The notes beneath the pieces are model-generated. The model did no database searches. It had not been told where the DNA came from and was given only the letters and a program-made list of their open reading frames with translations. From assembly GCA_963797565.1 (NCBI GenBank), contig CAWCPM010000019.1:1-37018 (forward strand): 37,018 nt of DNA. Direction: 5' to 3'. How positions within the stretch are numbered: the first letter of the stretch is position 1; each line of letters opens with the position of its first letter. Below, in pieces: positions 16,448 through 24,392 of the stretch. This DNA is from JAICYJ01 sp963797565. GTDB taxonomy: Bacteria; Actinomycetota; Thermoleophilia; Gaiellales; JAICJC01. Made by a program: the position numbers and the translations under genes.

Positions 16448-17794
16448 ATGCTCGACTCCTCAGTGTTCAAGGCCTACGACGTCCGCGGCATCGTGCCCGA
16501 CGAGCTCGACGCCGAGGGAGCCTATCGGCTCGGTCGCGCCTACGTGGCGGCATTCGAACCGGCCACGATGGCGATCGGCCACGACATGCGCCTGACCTCG
16601 CCGGAGCTGGCCGACGCCGCCGCGCGGGGCGCCTCCGAGCAGGGCGCCGACGTCGTGGTGCTCGGCGAGATCGGCACCGAGATGCTCTACTACGCCGTCG
16701 GCGAGCACGGCTACGAGGGCGGCATCCAGGTCACCGCCTCGCACAACCCACGCGCCTACAACGGCATGAAGATCGTGCGGCGCGGCGCCCGTCCGGTGGG
16801 CGGCGACACCGGGCTCGACAAGATCAAGCGGTTCGCCGAACAGGGCACTCCTGACGGCCCTGAGCAGCCCGGCACGATCTCCCAGCGGGATATCTACGAG
16901 GGCTTCCACGAGCGGGTGCTGCGCTTCATCGATCCCTCGGCGATCCAGCCGATGCGGGTGGTGCTGGACGGCACCAACGGGATGGCCGGCCCCATGATCG
17001 GCCCGCTGCTCGAGCGCCTGCCGATCACCGCCATCCCCCACCACCTCGACCCGGACGGCAGCTTTCCCAACGGTGAGCCCAACCCGCTGATCGAGGAGAA
17101 CCGCCGCTTCATCGTCGAACAGGTGGTCGCGGAGGTTGCCGACCTGGGCATCGCCTGGGACGGCGACGCCGACCGGTGCTTCTTCATCGACGACACCGGC
17201 GAGTTCGTGCCCGGCGACCTGATCACCGCCCTGATCGCGCGCACGATGCTGGAACGGCACCCCGGTGCGACGATCATCTATGACCTGCGCGCCTCCTGGG
17301 CGGTGCGCGACACGGTTGCGGCGGCGGGCGGGACGGCCCTCGAGAACCGCGTCGGCCACGCCTTCATCAAGGCTCGCCTGCGCAAGGAGGAGGCGGTGTT
17401 CGCCGGCGAGGTGTCGGGGCACTACTACTTCAAGGACTTCTACTACTGCGACACCGGAATCGTGCCGGCGCTCGTGATGCTGGAGCTGATCTCGCGCAGC
17501 GGGCAGAAGCTGTCGCAGCTGCTGGCGCCGTTCCGGGAGCGGTACCACATCTCCGGCGAGATCAACTCGACCGTGGCCGACGTGCCGTTGAAGCTGCAGG
17601 AGCTGAAGGACCGGTTCGGCCCGTCGGCGGAGCGAGTGTCGCACCTGGACGGCATCTCGTTCGAGTACCCCGACTGGCACTTCAACGTGCGGCCGTCGAA
17701 CACGGAGCCGCTGCTGCGGCTGAACCTGGAGGCGTTGTCGGCCGAGACGATGGAGCAGCGGCGGGACGAGGTGCTCGCGCTGATCACCTCCTGA
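16448..17794 (+). CDS. manB: Phosphomannomutase/phosphoglucomutase
   Basis: A 448-residue alpha-D-phosphohexomutase that interconverts hexose 6- and 1-phosphates, supplying GDP-mannose or UDP-glucose type precursors for glycans. The phosphoserine is Ser98 in TASHNP; the metal site is DGDADR (Asp238, 240, 242); the sugar loop is GEVSGH; and the phosphate-binding loop RPSNTEP lies near the C-terminus. Length and motif order match the family. The start is fixed by TATCAT 7 nt upstream. The stop overlaps the thioesterase start by one base, and a GAF gene follows, so this is a three-gene operon. A link to the surface-glycan locus at 30-37 kb is inferred. Confidence 0.94.
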   Translation: MLDSSVFKAYDVRGIVPDELDAEGAYRLGRAYVAAFEPATMAIGHDMRLTSPELADAAARGASEQGADVVVLGEIGTEMLYYAVGEHGYEGGIQVTASHNPRAYNGMKIVRRGARPVGGDTGLDKIKRFAEQGTPDGPEQPGTISQRDIYEGFHERVLRFIDPSAIQPMRVVLDGTNGMAGPMIGPLLERLPITAIPHHLDPDGSFPNGEPNPLIEENRRFIVEQVVAEVADLGIAWDGDADRCFFIDDTGEFVPGDLITALIARTMLERHPGATIIYDLRASWAVRDTVAAAGGTALENRVGHAFIKARLRKEEAVFAGEVSGHYYFKDFYYCDTGIVPALVMLELISRSGQKLSQLLAPFRERYHISGEINSTVADVPLKLQELKDRFGPSAERVSHLDGISFEYPDWHFNVRPSNTEPLLRLNLEALSAETMEQRRDEVLALITS

Positions 17795-18234
17795 TGCCGG
17801 CCACCGACCGCCGACCGCCGTTCCACTTCTCGTACCGCACGCGCGTCGGCTTCGACGAGACCGACGCCCAGGGGATCGTCTACTACGGGCGCTACATGCC
17901 CTACTTCGATCGGGCGCGGGTCGAGTACCTACGCGAGCTGGGTGTGCTGGTGCGCGAGCCGAGCGACCCCGAGTTCGTGATGCGGGCGCAGCACGTCGAG
18001 TACCACGCGCCGGCCAGCTTCGACGACGAGCTGGAGGTGTTCGTGCGCGTCCGGCGGATCGGCACCACCAGCCTGTCGTGGGAGTTCGAGGCCTACAAGG
18101 TGTCCGGCGGCGACCGGCTTGTGGCCGCCAACCAGACGCTGGTCTCCGTCGACCTGGCCGAGCGCCAGCCGGTGCCGGTCGAGTGGCGTCTGCGCGACGC
18201 CATCGCCGGGTTCGAGCCGGAGCTGGAGCTGTGA
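17794..18234 (+). CDS. Acyl-CoA thioesterase, YbgC/4HBT hotdog family
   Basis: A 146-residue single-hotdog thioesterase of the 4-hydroxybenzoyl-CoA thioesterase/YbgC group, acting on acyl-CoA or acyl carrier thioesters. The catalytic region is FDETDAQGIVYYGRYMPYFDRAR, with the conserved Asp24 and the helix that follows. The strand pattern VEYHAPASFDDELEV and TTSLSWEFEAYK agrees. It starts at the last base of the phosphomannomutase stop and overlaps the GAF gene by GTGA, so all three are co-translated. The acyl substrate is unknown. Confidence 0.88.
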   Translation: MPATDRRPPFHFSYRTRVGFDETDAQGIVYYGRYMPYFDRARVEYLRELGVLVREPSDPEFVMRAQHVEYHAPASFDDELEVFVRVRRIGTTSLSWEFEAYKVSGGDRLVAANQTLVSVDLAERQPVPVEWRLRDAIAGFEPELEL

Positions 18235-18728
18235 GCGCCGAGGCCTACGAGCAGTCGCTGCGCGCGATCGAGCAGGTGATCGCCGACGAGACCGAGTCGG
18301 ACGAGATCCTGCGCCGCGCGGTCGACCTGTTGCACGACGGCTTCGAGGGCTACTCCTGGGTGGGCGTGTACTTCGTCGAGGGCGACGAGCTGGCGCTGGG
18401 GCCGTGGAACGGACCGGAGGCGACCGAGCACGTGCGCATCCCGATCGGCCAGGGCGTCTGCGGGTCGGCGGCCGCCAGCGGCCAGACCGAGATCGTCGAC
18501 GACGTCAACGCCGACGACCGCTACCTGGCCTGCTTCGCATCGACCAGGTCGGAGATCGTCGTGCCGATCAGCTACGACGGGCTGGTCGTGGCCGAGATCG
18601 ACATCGACTCCGACCGGCCGGCCGCGTTCGGCGACGGCGACCGGAGCTTCCTGGAGAGCGTGGCCGCGCTGCTCAGCCCCTACTGCCTGGTGGGCTGGGA
18701 CACCGGCGGCGAGCCCTGGGAGCCCTAA
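18231..18728 (+). CDS. GAF-domain protein, free-methionine-R-sulfoxide-reductase-like
   Basis: A 165-residue single GAF domain. The pattern YSWVGVYFVEGDELALGPWNGPEATEHVRIPIGQGVCG, with GQTEIVDDVNADDRYLACFASTRSEIVVPI, closely follows free-Met-(R)-sulfoxide reductases. The GVCG cysteine and the cysteine of YLACF are kept. The first Cys of the usual three, expected just after the LGPxxG segment, is replaced (PEAT). It could therefore be an active reductase with altered recycling, or a sensor. The start GTG 18231 overlaps the thioesterase stop. Confidence 0.8.
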   Translation: MSAEAYEQSLRAIEQVIADETESDEILRRAVDLLHDGFEGYSWVGVYFVEGDELALGPWNGPEATEHVRIPIGQGVCGSAAASGQTEIVDDVNADDRYLACFASTRSEIVVPISYDGLVVAEIDIDSDRPAAFGDGDRSFLESVAALLSPYCLVGWDTGGEPWEP

Positions 18729-18746
18729 AACCCTCTCGTCCGGCCG

Positions 18747-19109
18747 CTACGACTCGACCCAGGCCGCCTCGCGCACGTTGGCCGGCGCCTTCAGCCAGTA
18801 GCTCTCGCGGATCCACTCCAGCGTCGCGCTGAGGCAGTCGGCATCCTCCACCCTGGCCGTCACCCAGCCGTAGCGTCCCACGTACTTGGCGTGCGACACG
18901 TACGGCAGCGTCAGGGCGACCTCGCGTTCCTCCCTGGTCAGCTTCATGGTGACCGTCACCGGCGGCCCATCGCCCATGATCGCGAACATGGTGCTGCCGC
19001 CGCCGACCTTGAAGACGTGCGCCTCCGGCCCCCACGGGTGGTCCTCACGGGCTGTGGGGAACGACAGCGCCAGCTCGCGGATGGCTGCTGCATGCCGGGC
19101 GGCGCTCAT
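18747..19109 (-). CDS. MmcQ/YjbR family DNA-binding-fold protein
   Basis: A 120-residue protein of the MmcQ/YjbR (CyaY-like fold) family. Its role is not established; some members lie in antibiotic clusters and the fold resembles DNA-binding proteins. Family marks are the N-terminal LALSFPTAREDHPWGPEAHVFKVGG, the strand MFAIMG, and YVSHAKYVGRYGWVTARV followed by the C-terminal helix WIRESYWLKAP. Leaderless start: TAGACT 6 nt before the ATG. Single gene, convergent with the GAF gene. Confidence 0.87.
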   Translation of the reverse strand: MSAARHAAAIRELALSFPTAREDHPWGPEAHVFKVGGGSTMFAIMGDGPPVTVTMKLTREEREVALTLPYVSHAKYVGRYGWVTARVEDADCLSATLEWIRESYWLKAPANVREAAWVES

Positions 19110-19115
19110 CGCCCC

Positions 19116-19121
19116 AGTCTA
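19116..19121 (-). promoter_or_regulatory. -10 box TAGACT, MmcQ/YjbR gene
   Basis: TAGACT on the minus strand is 6 nt before the ATG at 19109. Confidence 0.5.
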
Positions 19122-19149
19122 TCGGCGGCCCGAGCCGCCGGTCTTGCGG

Positions 19150-19640
19150 TCAGGCCCTGGTCTCGGCCTCGTGCAGCTTCTCGTCCACGATCCGCGACAG
19201 CCGGCTGGGGTCGTCGACGCCGCGGAATCGGAACTCGGAGCTGGCCTCCTCGGTACCGGCCGTGTCCCAGTCGACGTCGCCGATGCCGAGCATGCGCTGG
19301 AACAGCGTCTGCGAGACGTTGACGTTCTGGACGCGGCTGAGCTGCGCGGAGTGCTCCTGCCGCGAGACGATGCCCCGGCGCACATGGATGCGCGTGCTGG
19401 TCAGGTTGTAGGTGGTGGTGCGCAGCCGCAGCCAGCCGATCACGTAGGTGCAGATCAGCGCCAGCACGTCACCCCGAAGAAGATCGCCGAGCTCGGCGGG
19501 TTGTTCATGACGGCGTTCAGGAACACCCAGATCGCCGCCGGGATCAGCGAGATGATCGTGTACTTGACGTAGTAGATCATCAGCATCCGCCAGCTGGGAT
19601 GCCCGCTCCAGATCAGCTCCTCGCCCTGCAGCACGTCCAT
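19150..19640 (-). CDS. PH-domain (bPH2) membrane protein (frameshifted as read)
   Basis: A membrane protein of about 163 residues if one missing base near 19466-19470 is restored (GTGAC[C]GTGCTG reads VTVL). The N-terminus LQGEELIWSGHPSWRML is typical of bacterial PH-domain proteins. Two membrane helices follow (about residues 21-45 and 52-70). The bPH domain then begins with TTTYNLTSTRIHVRRGIVSRQ and runs through HSAQLSRVQNVNVSQTLFQRMLGIGDV. As read, the first frame stops at 19455. The start is supported by TACACT 7 nt upstream. Function unknown. Confidence 0.75.
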
Positions 19641-19647
19641 GCGGCCG

Positions 19648-19653
19648 AGTGTA
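19648..19653 (-). promoter_or_regulatory. -10 box TACACT, PH-domain gene
   Basis: TACACT on the minus strand is 7 nt before the ATG at 19640. Confidence 0.5.
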
Positions 19654-19666
19654 TCTCAGGGTCCGG

Positions 19667-21883
19667 TCAGCTACCGGGCGTGACCCGGTAGGCGTCGAAC
19701 ACTGCCTCCAGGTTCTTCAGCGCCGAGATCAGGCTGCGCAGCGTCTTCACGTCCCCGACCTCGACCGTGTACCAGTTGCGGGCCATCTGATCGGACACGT
19801 GGCCGCCGTACTCGACGATGTTGCAGCCGAACTCGGCGAACGTGCGGGCCACGTCCTCGAGCAGGCGCGGCCGGTCCCAGGACTGCAGGGCCAGGGTCAC
19901 CCGGAAGGATCGGATGGCGTTCTCGCTGTCGTCCCAGCTGACCGCCGTGAAGCGCTCCGGGTTGCGTTTCAGAGCCCGCACGTTGGGGCAGTCGTCGCGG
20001 TGCACGGTGATGCCGCGGCCCAGCGAGATGTAGCCGACCACGGAGTCGCCGGGCACCGGGGTGCAGCACTTGGCCATCCGCACCAGCACGTCGCTGTCGA
20101 CCGCGCCCTCGACCGTGATGCCGAAGCTGGACGAGACGGCCGGCCGCTTCTGAGCGCGCCGCGTGATCGTGAGATCGGCCTCGGGCACCACCACCTCGGA
20201 GGTCTTCAGCTTGCCCAGCACCTTCGACACGATCTGCCCCACCGGCACCTTGCCGGCGCCGATCGCGACGTAGAAGTCGTCGGCCTTCTTGAAGCCCATG
20301 TCGCGGATGATCCCGGCCAGAAGCGGCGACGCCGACACCTTCTGGTGCGGCAGCCCGTTCGACTTCAACGCCTGATGCAGGGACTCGCGGCCCTTGTGCT
20401 CGAGATCCTCGCGCGCCTGCTGGCTGAACCACTGGCGGATCTTGTTGCGCGCCCGGGAGCTCTGCACCAGGTTCAGCCAGTCGCGAGAGGGCCCCCGCTC
20501 CTGCTTGGACGTCAGCACCTCGACGAAGTCGCCCGAGTGCAGGGCGTAGTGCAGCGGCACGATGCGGCCGTTGACCTTGGCGCCGACACAGCGGTGCCCC
20601 ACGTCGGTGTGCACGGCGTAGGCGAAGTCGAGCGGCGTCGACCCGGCCGGCAGGCTCTTCACCTCGCCCTTGGGCGTGAACACGTAGACCTCGTCCGAGA
20701 ACAGGTCGACGCGCAGCGTCTCCATGAACTCCTTTGGATCGGTGGCGTCGTTCTGCCAGTCCATCAGCTGGGTCAGCCACGGCGTCAGCGAGCCGTCCTT
20801 GGCCGCGCCATGCTTGTCCTTGTAGAGCCAGTGCGCGGCGATGCCGTACTCGGCGGTCTGGTGCATCAGCTGCGTGCGCACCTGGATCTCCAGGGGCTTG
20901 CCCTCCGGCCCGATCACCGTCGTGTGCAGCGACTGGTACATGTTGAACTTGGGCATGGCCACGTAGTCCTTGAAGCGGCCCGGCATCGGCTTCCAGAGCG
21001 AGTGGATCACGCCGATCGCGCCGTAGCAGTCCTTCACCGAGTCGACCAGCACCCGCATCGCGGTGAGGTCGTAGATCTCGTTGAACTCCTTGCCGCCCTG
21101 CGCCATCTTCGAGTAGATCGAGTAGTAGTGCTTGGCGCGCCCGGAGATGTCGGCCTCGACGCCGGTCTCGTCCAGCTCGCGCGAGAGGATGGTCGAGGCC
21201 TCCTCGACGTAGCGCTCGCGGTCGGCGCGGCGCTGGTTGACCATCGACTCGATCTCGGTGTACCGGCGCGGATGCAGCGTCTGGAACGCGCGATCCTCGA
21301 GCTCCCACTTGATGGAGTGGATGCCCAGCCGGTGGGCGAGCGGCGCGTAGATCTCGAGCGTCTCGCGGGCCTTGTTGGTCTGCTTCTGCTTCGGCAGCGC
21401 GTCGATCGTGCGCATGTTGTGGAGCCGGTCGGCCAGCTTGATCAGCACCACGCGCACGTCCTGGGCCATCGCCATGACCATCTTGCGGTAGTTCTCGGCC
21501 TGGGCCTGCTCACGGCTCGCGAAGTTGATCTTGGACAGCTTCGTCACGCCCTCGACCAGCAGCGCCACCTCGTCGCCGAACAGCTCGCGCACCTGCTCGA
21601 GGTCGGCGTCGGTGTCCTCGATCACGTCGTGCATCAGCGCCGCCGCGATGGTGGAGGAGTCGAGCTTCATCCCGGCGCACACCTGGGCGGTGCTCCAGGG
21701 GTGGTGGATGAAGTCCTCCCCGCTCTTTCGCAGCTGGCCCACGTGCTGGTCGCAGGCGAAGTCGAACGCCCTGCGGATCAGGTCGACGTCGAGCTTCGAG
21801 TTGTACGAGGAGACCTGGCCGAGCAACTCCTGGAGCAGGTGATCGTGGCGTAGGGCCTCCGGGCTGCGCTGCACCGTTGCCAT
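19667..21883 (-). CDS. rel: Bifunctional (p)ppGpp synthetase/hydrolase (RelA/SpoT family)
   Basis: A 738-residue long-form Rel that makes and degrades the stringent-response alarmone (p)ppGpp. The hydrolase HD domain covers about residues 35-190 with His47, His61 and His85-Asp86 (LMHDVIEDTD). The synthetase domain covers about 240-355 with RFKD at 303-306, the form found in bifunctional enzymes, plus YQSLHTTV and EIQVRTQLMH. A TGS domain (VYVFTPKGEVKSLPAG), a conserved Cys pair in RMAKCCTPVPGD and a C-terminal ACT domain follow. ATG 21883 is chosen: TACACT ends 6 nt before it and no Shine-Dalgarno is seen, so the mRNA is probably leaderless. It lies 55 bp after the recJ stop. Confidence 0.95.
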   Translation of the reverse strand: MATVQRSPEALRHDHLLQELLGQVSSYNSKLDVDLIRRAFDFACDQHVGQLRKSGEDFIHHPWSTAQVCAGMKLDSSTIAAALMHDVIEDTDADLEQVRELFGDEVALLVEGVTKLSKINFASREQAQAENYRKMVMAMAQDVRVVLIKLADRLHNMRTIDALPKQKQTNKARETLEIYAPLAHRLGIHSIKWELEDRAFQTLHPRRYTEIESMVNQRRADRERYVEEASTILSRELDETGVEADISGRAKHYYSIYSKMAQGGKEFNEIYDLTAMRVLVDSVKDCYGAIGVIHSLWKPMPGRFKDYVAMPKFNMYQSLHTTVIGPEGKPLEIQVRTQLMHQTAEYGIAAHWLYKDKHGAAKDGSLTPWLTQLMDWQNDATDPKEFMETLRVDLFSDEVYVFTPKGEVKSLPAGSTPLDFAYAVHTDVGHRCVGAKVNGRIVPLHYALHSGDFVEVLTSKQERGPSRDWLNLVQSSRARNKIRQWFSQQAREDLEHKGRESLHQALKSNGLPHQKVSASPLLAGIIRDMGFKKADDFYVAIGAGKVPVGQIVSKVLGKLKTSEVVVPEADLTITRRAQKRPAVSSSFGITVEGAVDSDVLVRMAKCCTPVPGDSVVGYISLGRGITVHRDDCPNVRALKRNPERFTAVSWDDSENAIRSFRVTLALQSWDRPRLLEDVARTFAEFGCNIVEYGGHVSDQMARNWYTVEVGDVKTLRSLISALKNLEAVFDAYRVTPGS

Positions 21884-21889
21884 ATTCAC

Positions 21890-21895
21890 AGTGTA
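21890..21895 (-). promoter_or_regulatory. -10 box TACACT, rel gene
   Basis: TACACT is 6 nt before ATG 21883 in the 55-bp gap between recJ and rel, so rel can be transcribed separately from recJ. Confidence 0.5.
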
Positions 21896-21938
21896 GTGAA
21901 CGGGCCCCCCGGCGCCCATGGCCGGTCCAATGCGCGGC

Positions 21939-24308
21939 TCAGACAGCGGCGGCCACCGGCTCCGGCACCGCGTCCAGCGTCAGGGCGCCGCTCTCCAGCC
22001 GGCCGAGGAACTCCAGCGACTCGCGCAGGCGCTCCTGCGCCGCCCGGAAGCTGGCGGAAGCTTCGAGGTCGACCCGTTCAGCCGGGGGTGCGGACGGGTC
22101 GAGACCGAGCTCCTCAAGCACCTGCAGGCAGGCGGCGACGGTGCCGGCCGGCAGCAGCGGGGTGACGCCGTCGCGGGCCGCCCGCCAGACCGCGGCCAGT
22201 GCCGGCCGCAGCGGCTCGCGCTCGGCGGCAACCGACCGTGCGAAGGCGATCTCGGCCCCTCCCCAGACGACGTGCACGGCCGCGCGCTCGGCCAGCTCGC
22301 CGACCAGCGGCAGCAGGTACTCGTCCCCGGGCGGATCCAGCAGCACCAGCGCACCGAACCCGGCCGCGGCCTCCGGCAGCTCGTCCCACTCGGCCAGCGC
22401 GATGCCGGCCGCGCCGAACCGTGCCGGGTGCAGCACGCCGGTGAGCATCGCCTGGCGGCGGGCGCGCTCGGCCACCACCACCAGCACGTCGTCGCCGCCG
22501 GCCAGCAGGCGCGCGATGGTCGCGATCTGTGTGCCCTGGCCGCGCGCGTCGACCAGGCAGCCCGAGCCCGCGGCGAGCGTGGGCCTGGGGCCGGCCGCGG
22601 GCGCCTGCGCGTCCAGCGTGCGCACCGCACGCACGAGCATCTGCGGAGTGACGGTGCCGTTCCACTGGTTGCGCTGGAGCCGGAAGGCCACGTCGTGGCG
22701 CCCGGACTGGCGCAGCGCGGGCGCGTCACGCCCCATCCCGAACCCGACGGCGCGGCAGCGGAAGCCGCCCAGCTCGACCGCCATGCGGACGTGCTTGCCC
22801 TCGCTCATCGTCTCGACCGAGGTCAGCGTCGTGGCCGGTGCCAGCAGCGTCACGCCCGGGTTCCCGAGCCCGCAGGGCTCGAGGCGGGCCAGCTCGTCGG
22901 CCAGCTCCAGCGACAGCTCGGAGGGAGCCACCACGGCGTCGACGTGCACGGCCCGGCCCATGTCCTGCCCGTCCAGAGCCGCGGCCGCGTGCTCCGCCAG
23001 CAGCTCGGCGAAGCGTTCGATCCGGAGCGGGTCGATCGACAGGCCGGCGGCGGCGCGATGGCCGCCGAACTTCTCGAGCTCGCCGGCGCAGGCGCTCAGC
23101 CCGGCGTGCAGGTCATAGGCGGGGATGCTGCGCCCCGAGCCCTTGGCGCCCTCGTCGCCGATCGCGATCAGCACCACCGGCCGGCCGTAGCGCTCGACCA
23201 GCCGGGAGGCCACGATGCCGATCACGCCCTCGTGCCAGTCGGGCGACGCCAGCACGTAGGCGCGCCGCTCCCGCCAGTCGGCGTCGCGAGCCTCCACCTG
23301 CTCCGCGGCCAGCTCGAGGATCTCCTCCTCGACCGACTGGCGGCGGCGGTTCAGGCTCTCGAGCTTCGCGGCCAGCTCACGGGCGCGATCATCGTCATCG
23401 GTCAGCAGCAGGTCGAGGGCGACGCCGGGGTGCCCCAACCGCCCGGCCGCGTTGATGCGGGGGCCGAGCCGGAAGCCGAGGTCACCGGCCGCGACGCGTG
23501 TGCGGTCGATGCGGGCCGCGGCCATCAGCGCCCGCAGCCCCGGCTTGGCGGTGCGCGCCATGCGGCGCAGGCCGGCCCGGACCAGCCCACGGTTCTCGTC
23601 CAGCAGCGGCACCACGTCGGCCACGGTGGCCAGCGCCACGAGGTCGAGGTGCTGGTCGAGCTCGTCGCGCTCACGTCCGCTGCGGGCGTACAGCGCCTCG
23701 GCCAGCTTCAGCACCACTCCGGTGCCGCACAGCTCCGGGAACGGATAGTCCGACGGCCGGGTGCAGACCCGCAGGCAGTCGGGCAGCTGCTCGGCAGGGC
23801 GGTGGTGGTCGGTCACGATCACGTCCATGCCGAGCTCGCGGGCTCTCGCCACCTCGGCGGTTGCCGTGATGCCGCAGTCGACCGTGATGACCAGCTTCAC
23901 GCCCTCGCCGGCCAGCCGCTCCAGTGCCTGGGCGCCGACGCCGTAGCCCTCCTCGAAGCGGCTGGGCAGGTGCCAGCCGACCTCGGCGCCCAGCGACCGC
24001 AGCACCAGGACGGCCAGCGCCGTCGCGCAGATGCCGTCGGCGTCGTAGTCGCCGTGCACGCAGATCCGCTCGCCGGCCTCGATCGCGGCCAGGATCCGGT
24101 CGCACGCGGCGCTCATGTCGCCGAGCAGCAGCGGGTCGTGCCGCGGGCCCTCCGCCTCGAGGAAGGCGCGGGCGGAGGCTGCATCGCCGTGGCCGCGGCG
24201 CAGCAGCACCTCGGCCATGGTGCGGCTGACACCCAGCTGTCCGGCCAGATCCAGAGCGGCCGGCTCCGAGCAGGGATCGATCAGCCATCGGGGAGCGCGT
24301 TCATCCAC
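21939..24308 (-). CDS. recJ: Single-stranded-DNA-specific exonuclease RecJ, long form
   Basis: A 789-residue 5'-3' exonuclease on single-stranded DNA, acting in recombination and mismatch or base-excision repair. The DHH domain has GDYDADG (about residues 86-92), VDCGIT and TDHH (about 166-169). The DHHA1 domain shows FGGHRAAAG, and an OB-like part follows. A further 230 residues or so, with strands such as VLVVVAERARRQ and GALVLLDPPG, resemble the extra C-terminal domain of Bacillus RecJ rather than the short E. coli form. ATG 24317 is possible, but TAGCAT overlaps it; GTG 24308, 7 nt after that box, fits the leaderless pattern and is chosen. Confidence 0.93.
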   Translation of the reverse strand: MDERAPRWLIDPCSEPAALDLAGQLGVSRTMAEVLLRRGHGDAASARAFLEAEGPRHDPLLLGDMSAACDRILAAIEAGERICVHGDYDADGICATALAVLVLRSLGAEVGWHLPSRFEEGYGVGAQALERLAGEGVKLVITVDCGITATAEVARARELGMDVIVTDHHRPAEQLPDCLRVCTRPSDYPFPELCGTGVVLKLAEALYARSGRERDELDQHLDLVALATVADVVPLLDENRGLVRAGLRRMARTAKPGLRALMAAARIDRTRVAAGDLGFRLGPRINAAGRLGHPGVALDLLLTDDDDRARELAAKLESLNRRRQSVEEEILELAAEQVEARDADWRERRAYVLASPDWHEGVIGIVASRLVERYGRPVVLIAIGDEGAKGSGRSIPAYDLHAGLSACAGELEKFGGHRAAAGLSIDPLRIERFAELLAEHAAAALDGQDMGRAVHVDAVVAPSELSLELADELARLEPCGLGNPGVTLLAPATTLTSVETMSEGKHVRMAVELGGFRCRAVGFGMGRDAPALRQSGRHDVAFRLQRNQWNGTVTPQMLVRAVRTLDAQAPAAGPRPTLAAGSGCLVDARGQGTQIATIARLLAGGDDVLVVVAERARRQAMLTGVLHPARFGAAGIALAEWDELPEAAAGFGALVLLDPPGDEYLLPLVGELAERAAVHVVWGGAEIAFARSVAAEREPLRPALAAVWRAARDGVTPLLPAGTVAACLQVLEELGLDPSAPPAERVDLEASASFRAAQERLRESLEFLGRLESGALTLDAVPEPVAAAV

Positions 24309-24315
24309 AGCTCTC

Positions 24316-24321
24316 ATGCTA
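24316..24321 (-). promoter_or_regulatory. -10 box TAGCAT, recJ gene
   Basis: TAGCAT overlaps the ATG at 24317-24315 and lies 7 nt before GTG 24308, favouring the GTG as start. Confidence 0.4.
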
Positions 24322-24362
24322 GGAAGCGGGTCGGACAGCGACGCGGCCGCGGCGCCGCCCGC

Positions 24363-24368
24363 TATGCT
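24363..24368 (+). promoter_or_regulatory. -10 box TATGCT, ABC-F gene
   Basis: TATGCT lies 24 nt before GTG 24393. AGAGAGG at 24375-24381 may be the ribosome site, so this gene has a short conventional leader. Confidence 0.35.
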
Positions 24369-24392
24369 GGCCCCAGAGAGGTATGACGGTCC

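Noticed and set aside
19649..24386. Very long open frames on the plus strand opposite rel and recJ
   Set aside because: They mirror the codon structure of the real genes in GC-rich DNA, have low-complexity Arg/Gln/His/Val-rich translations and no recognisable domain.
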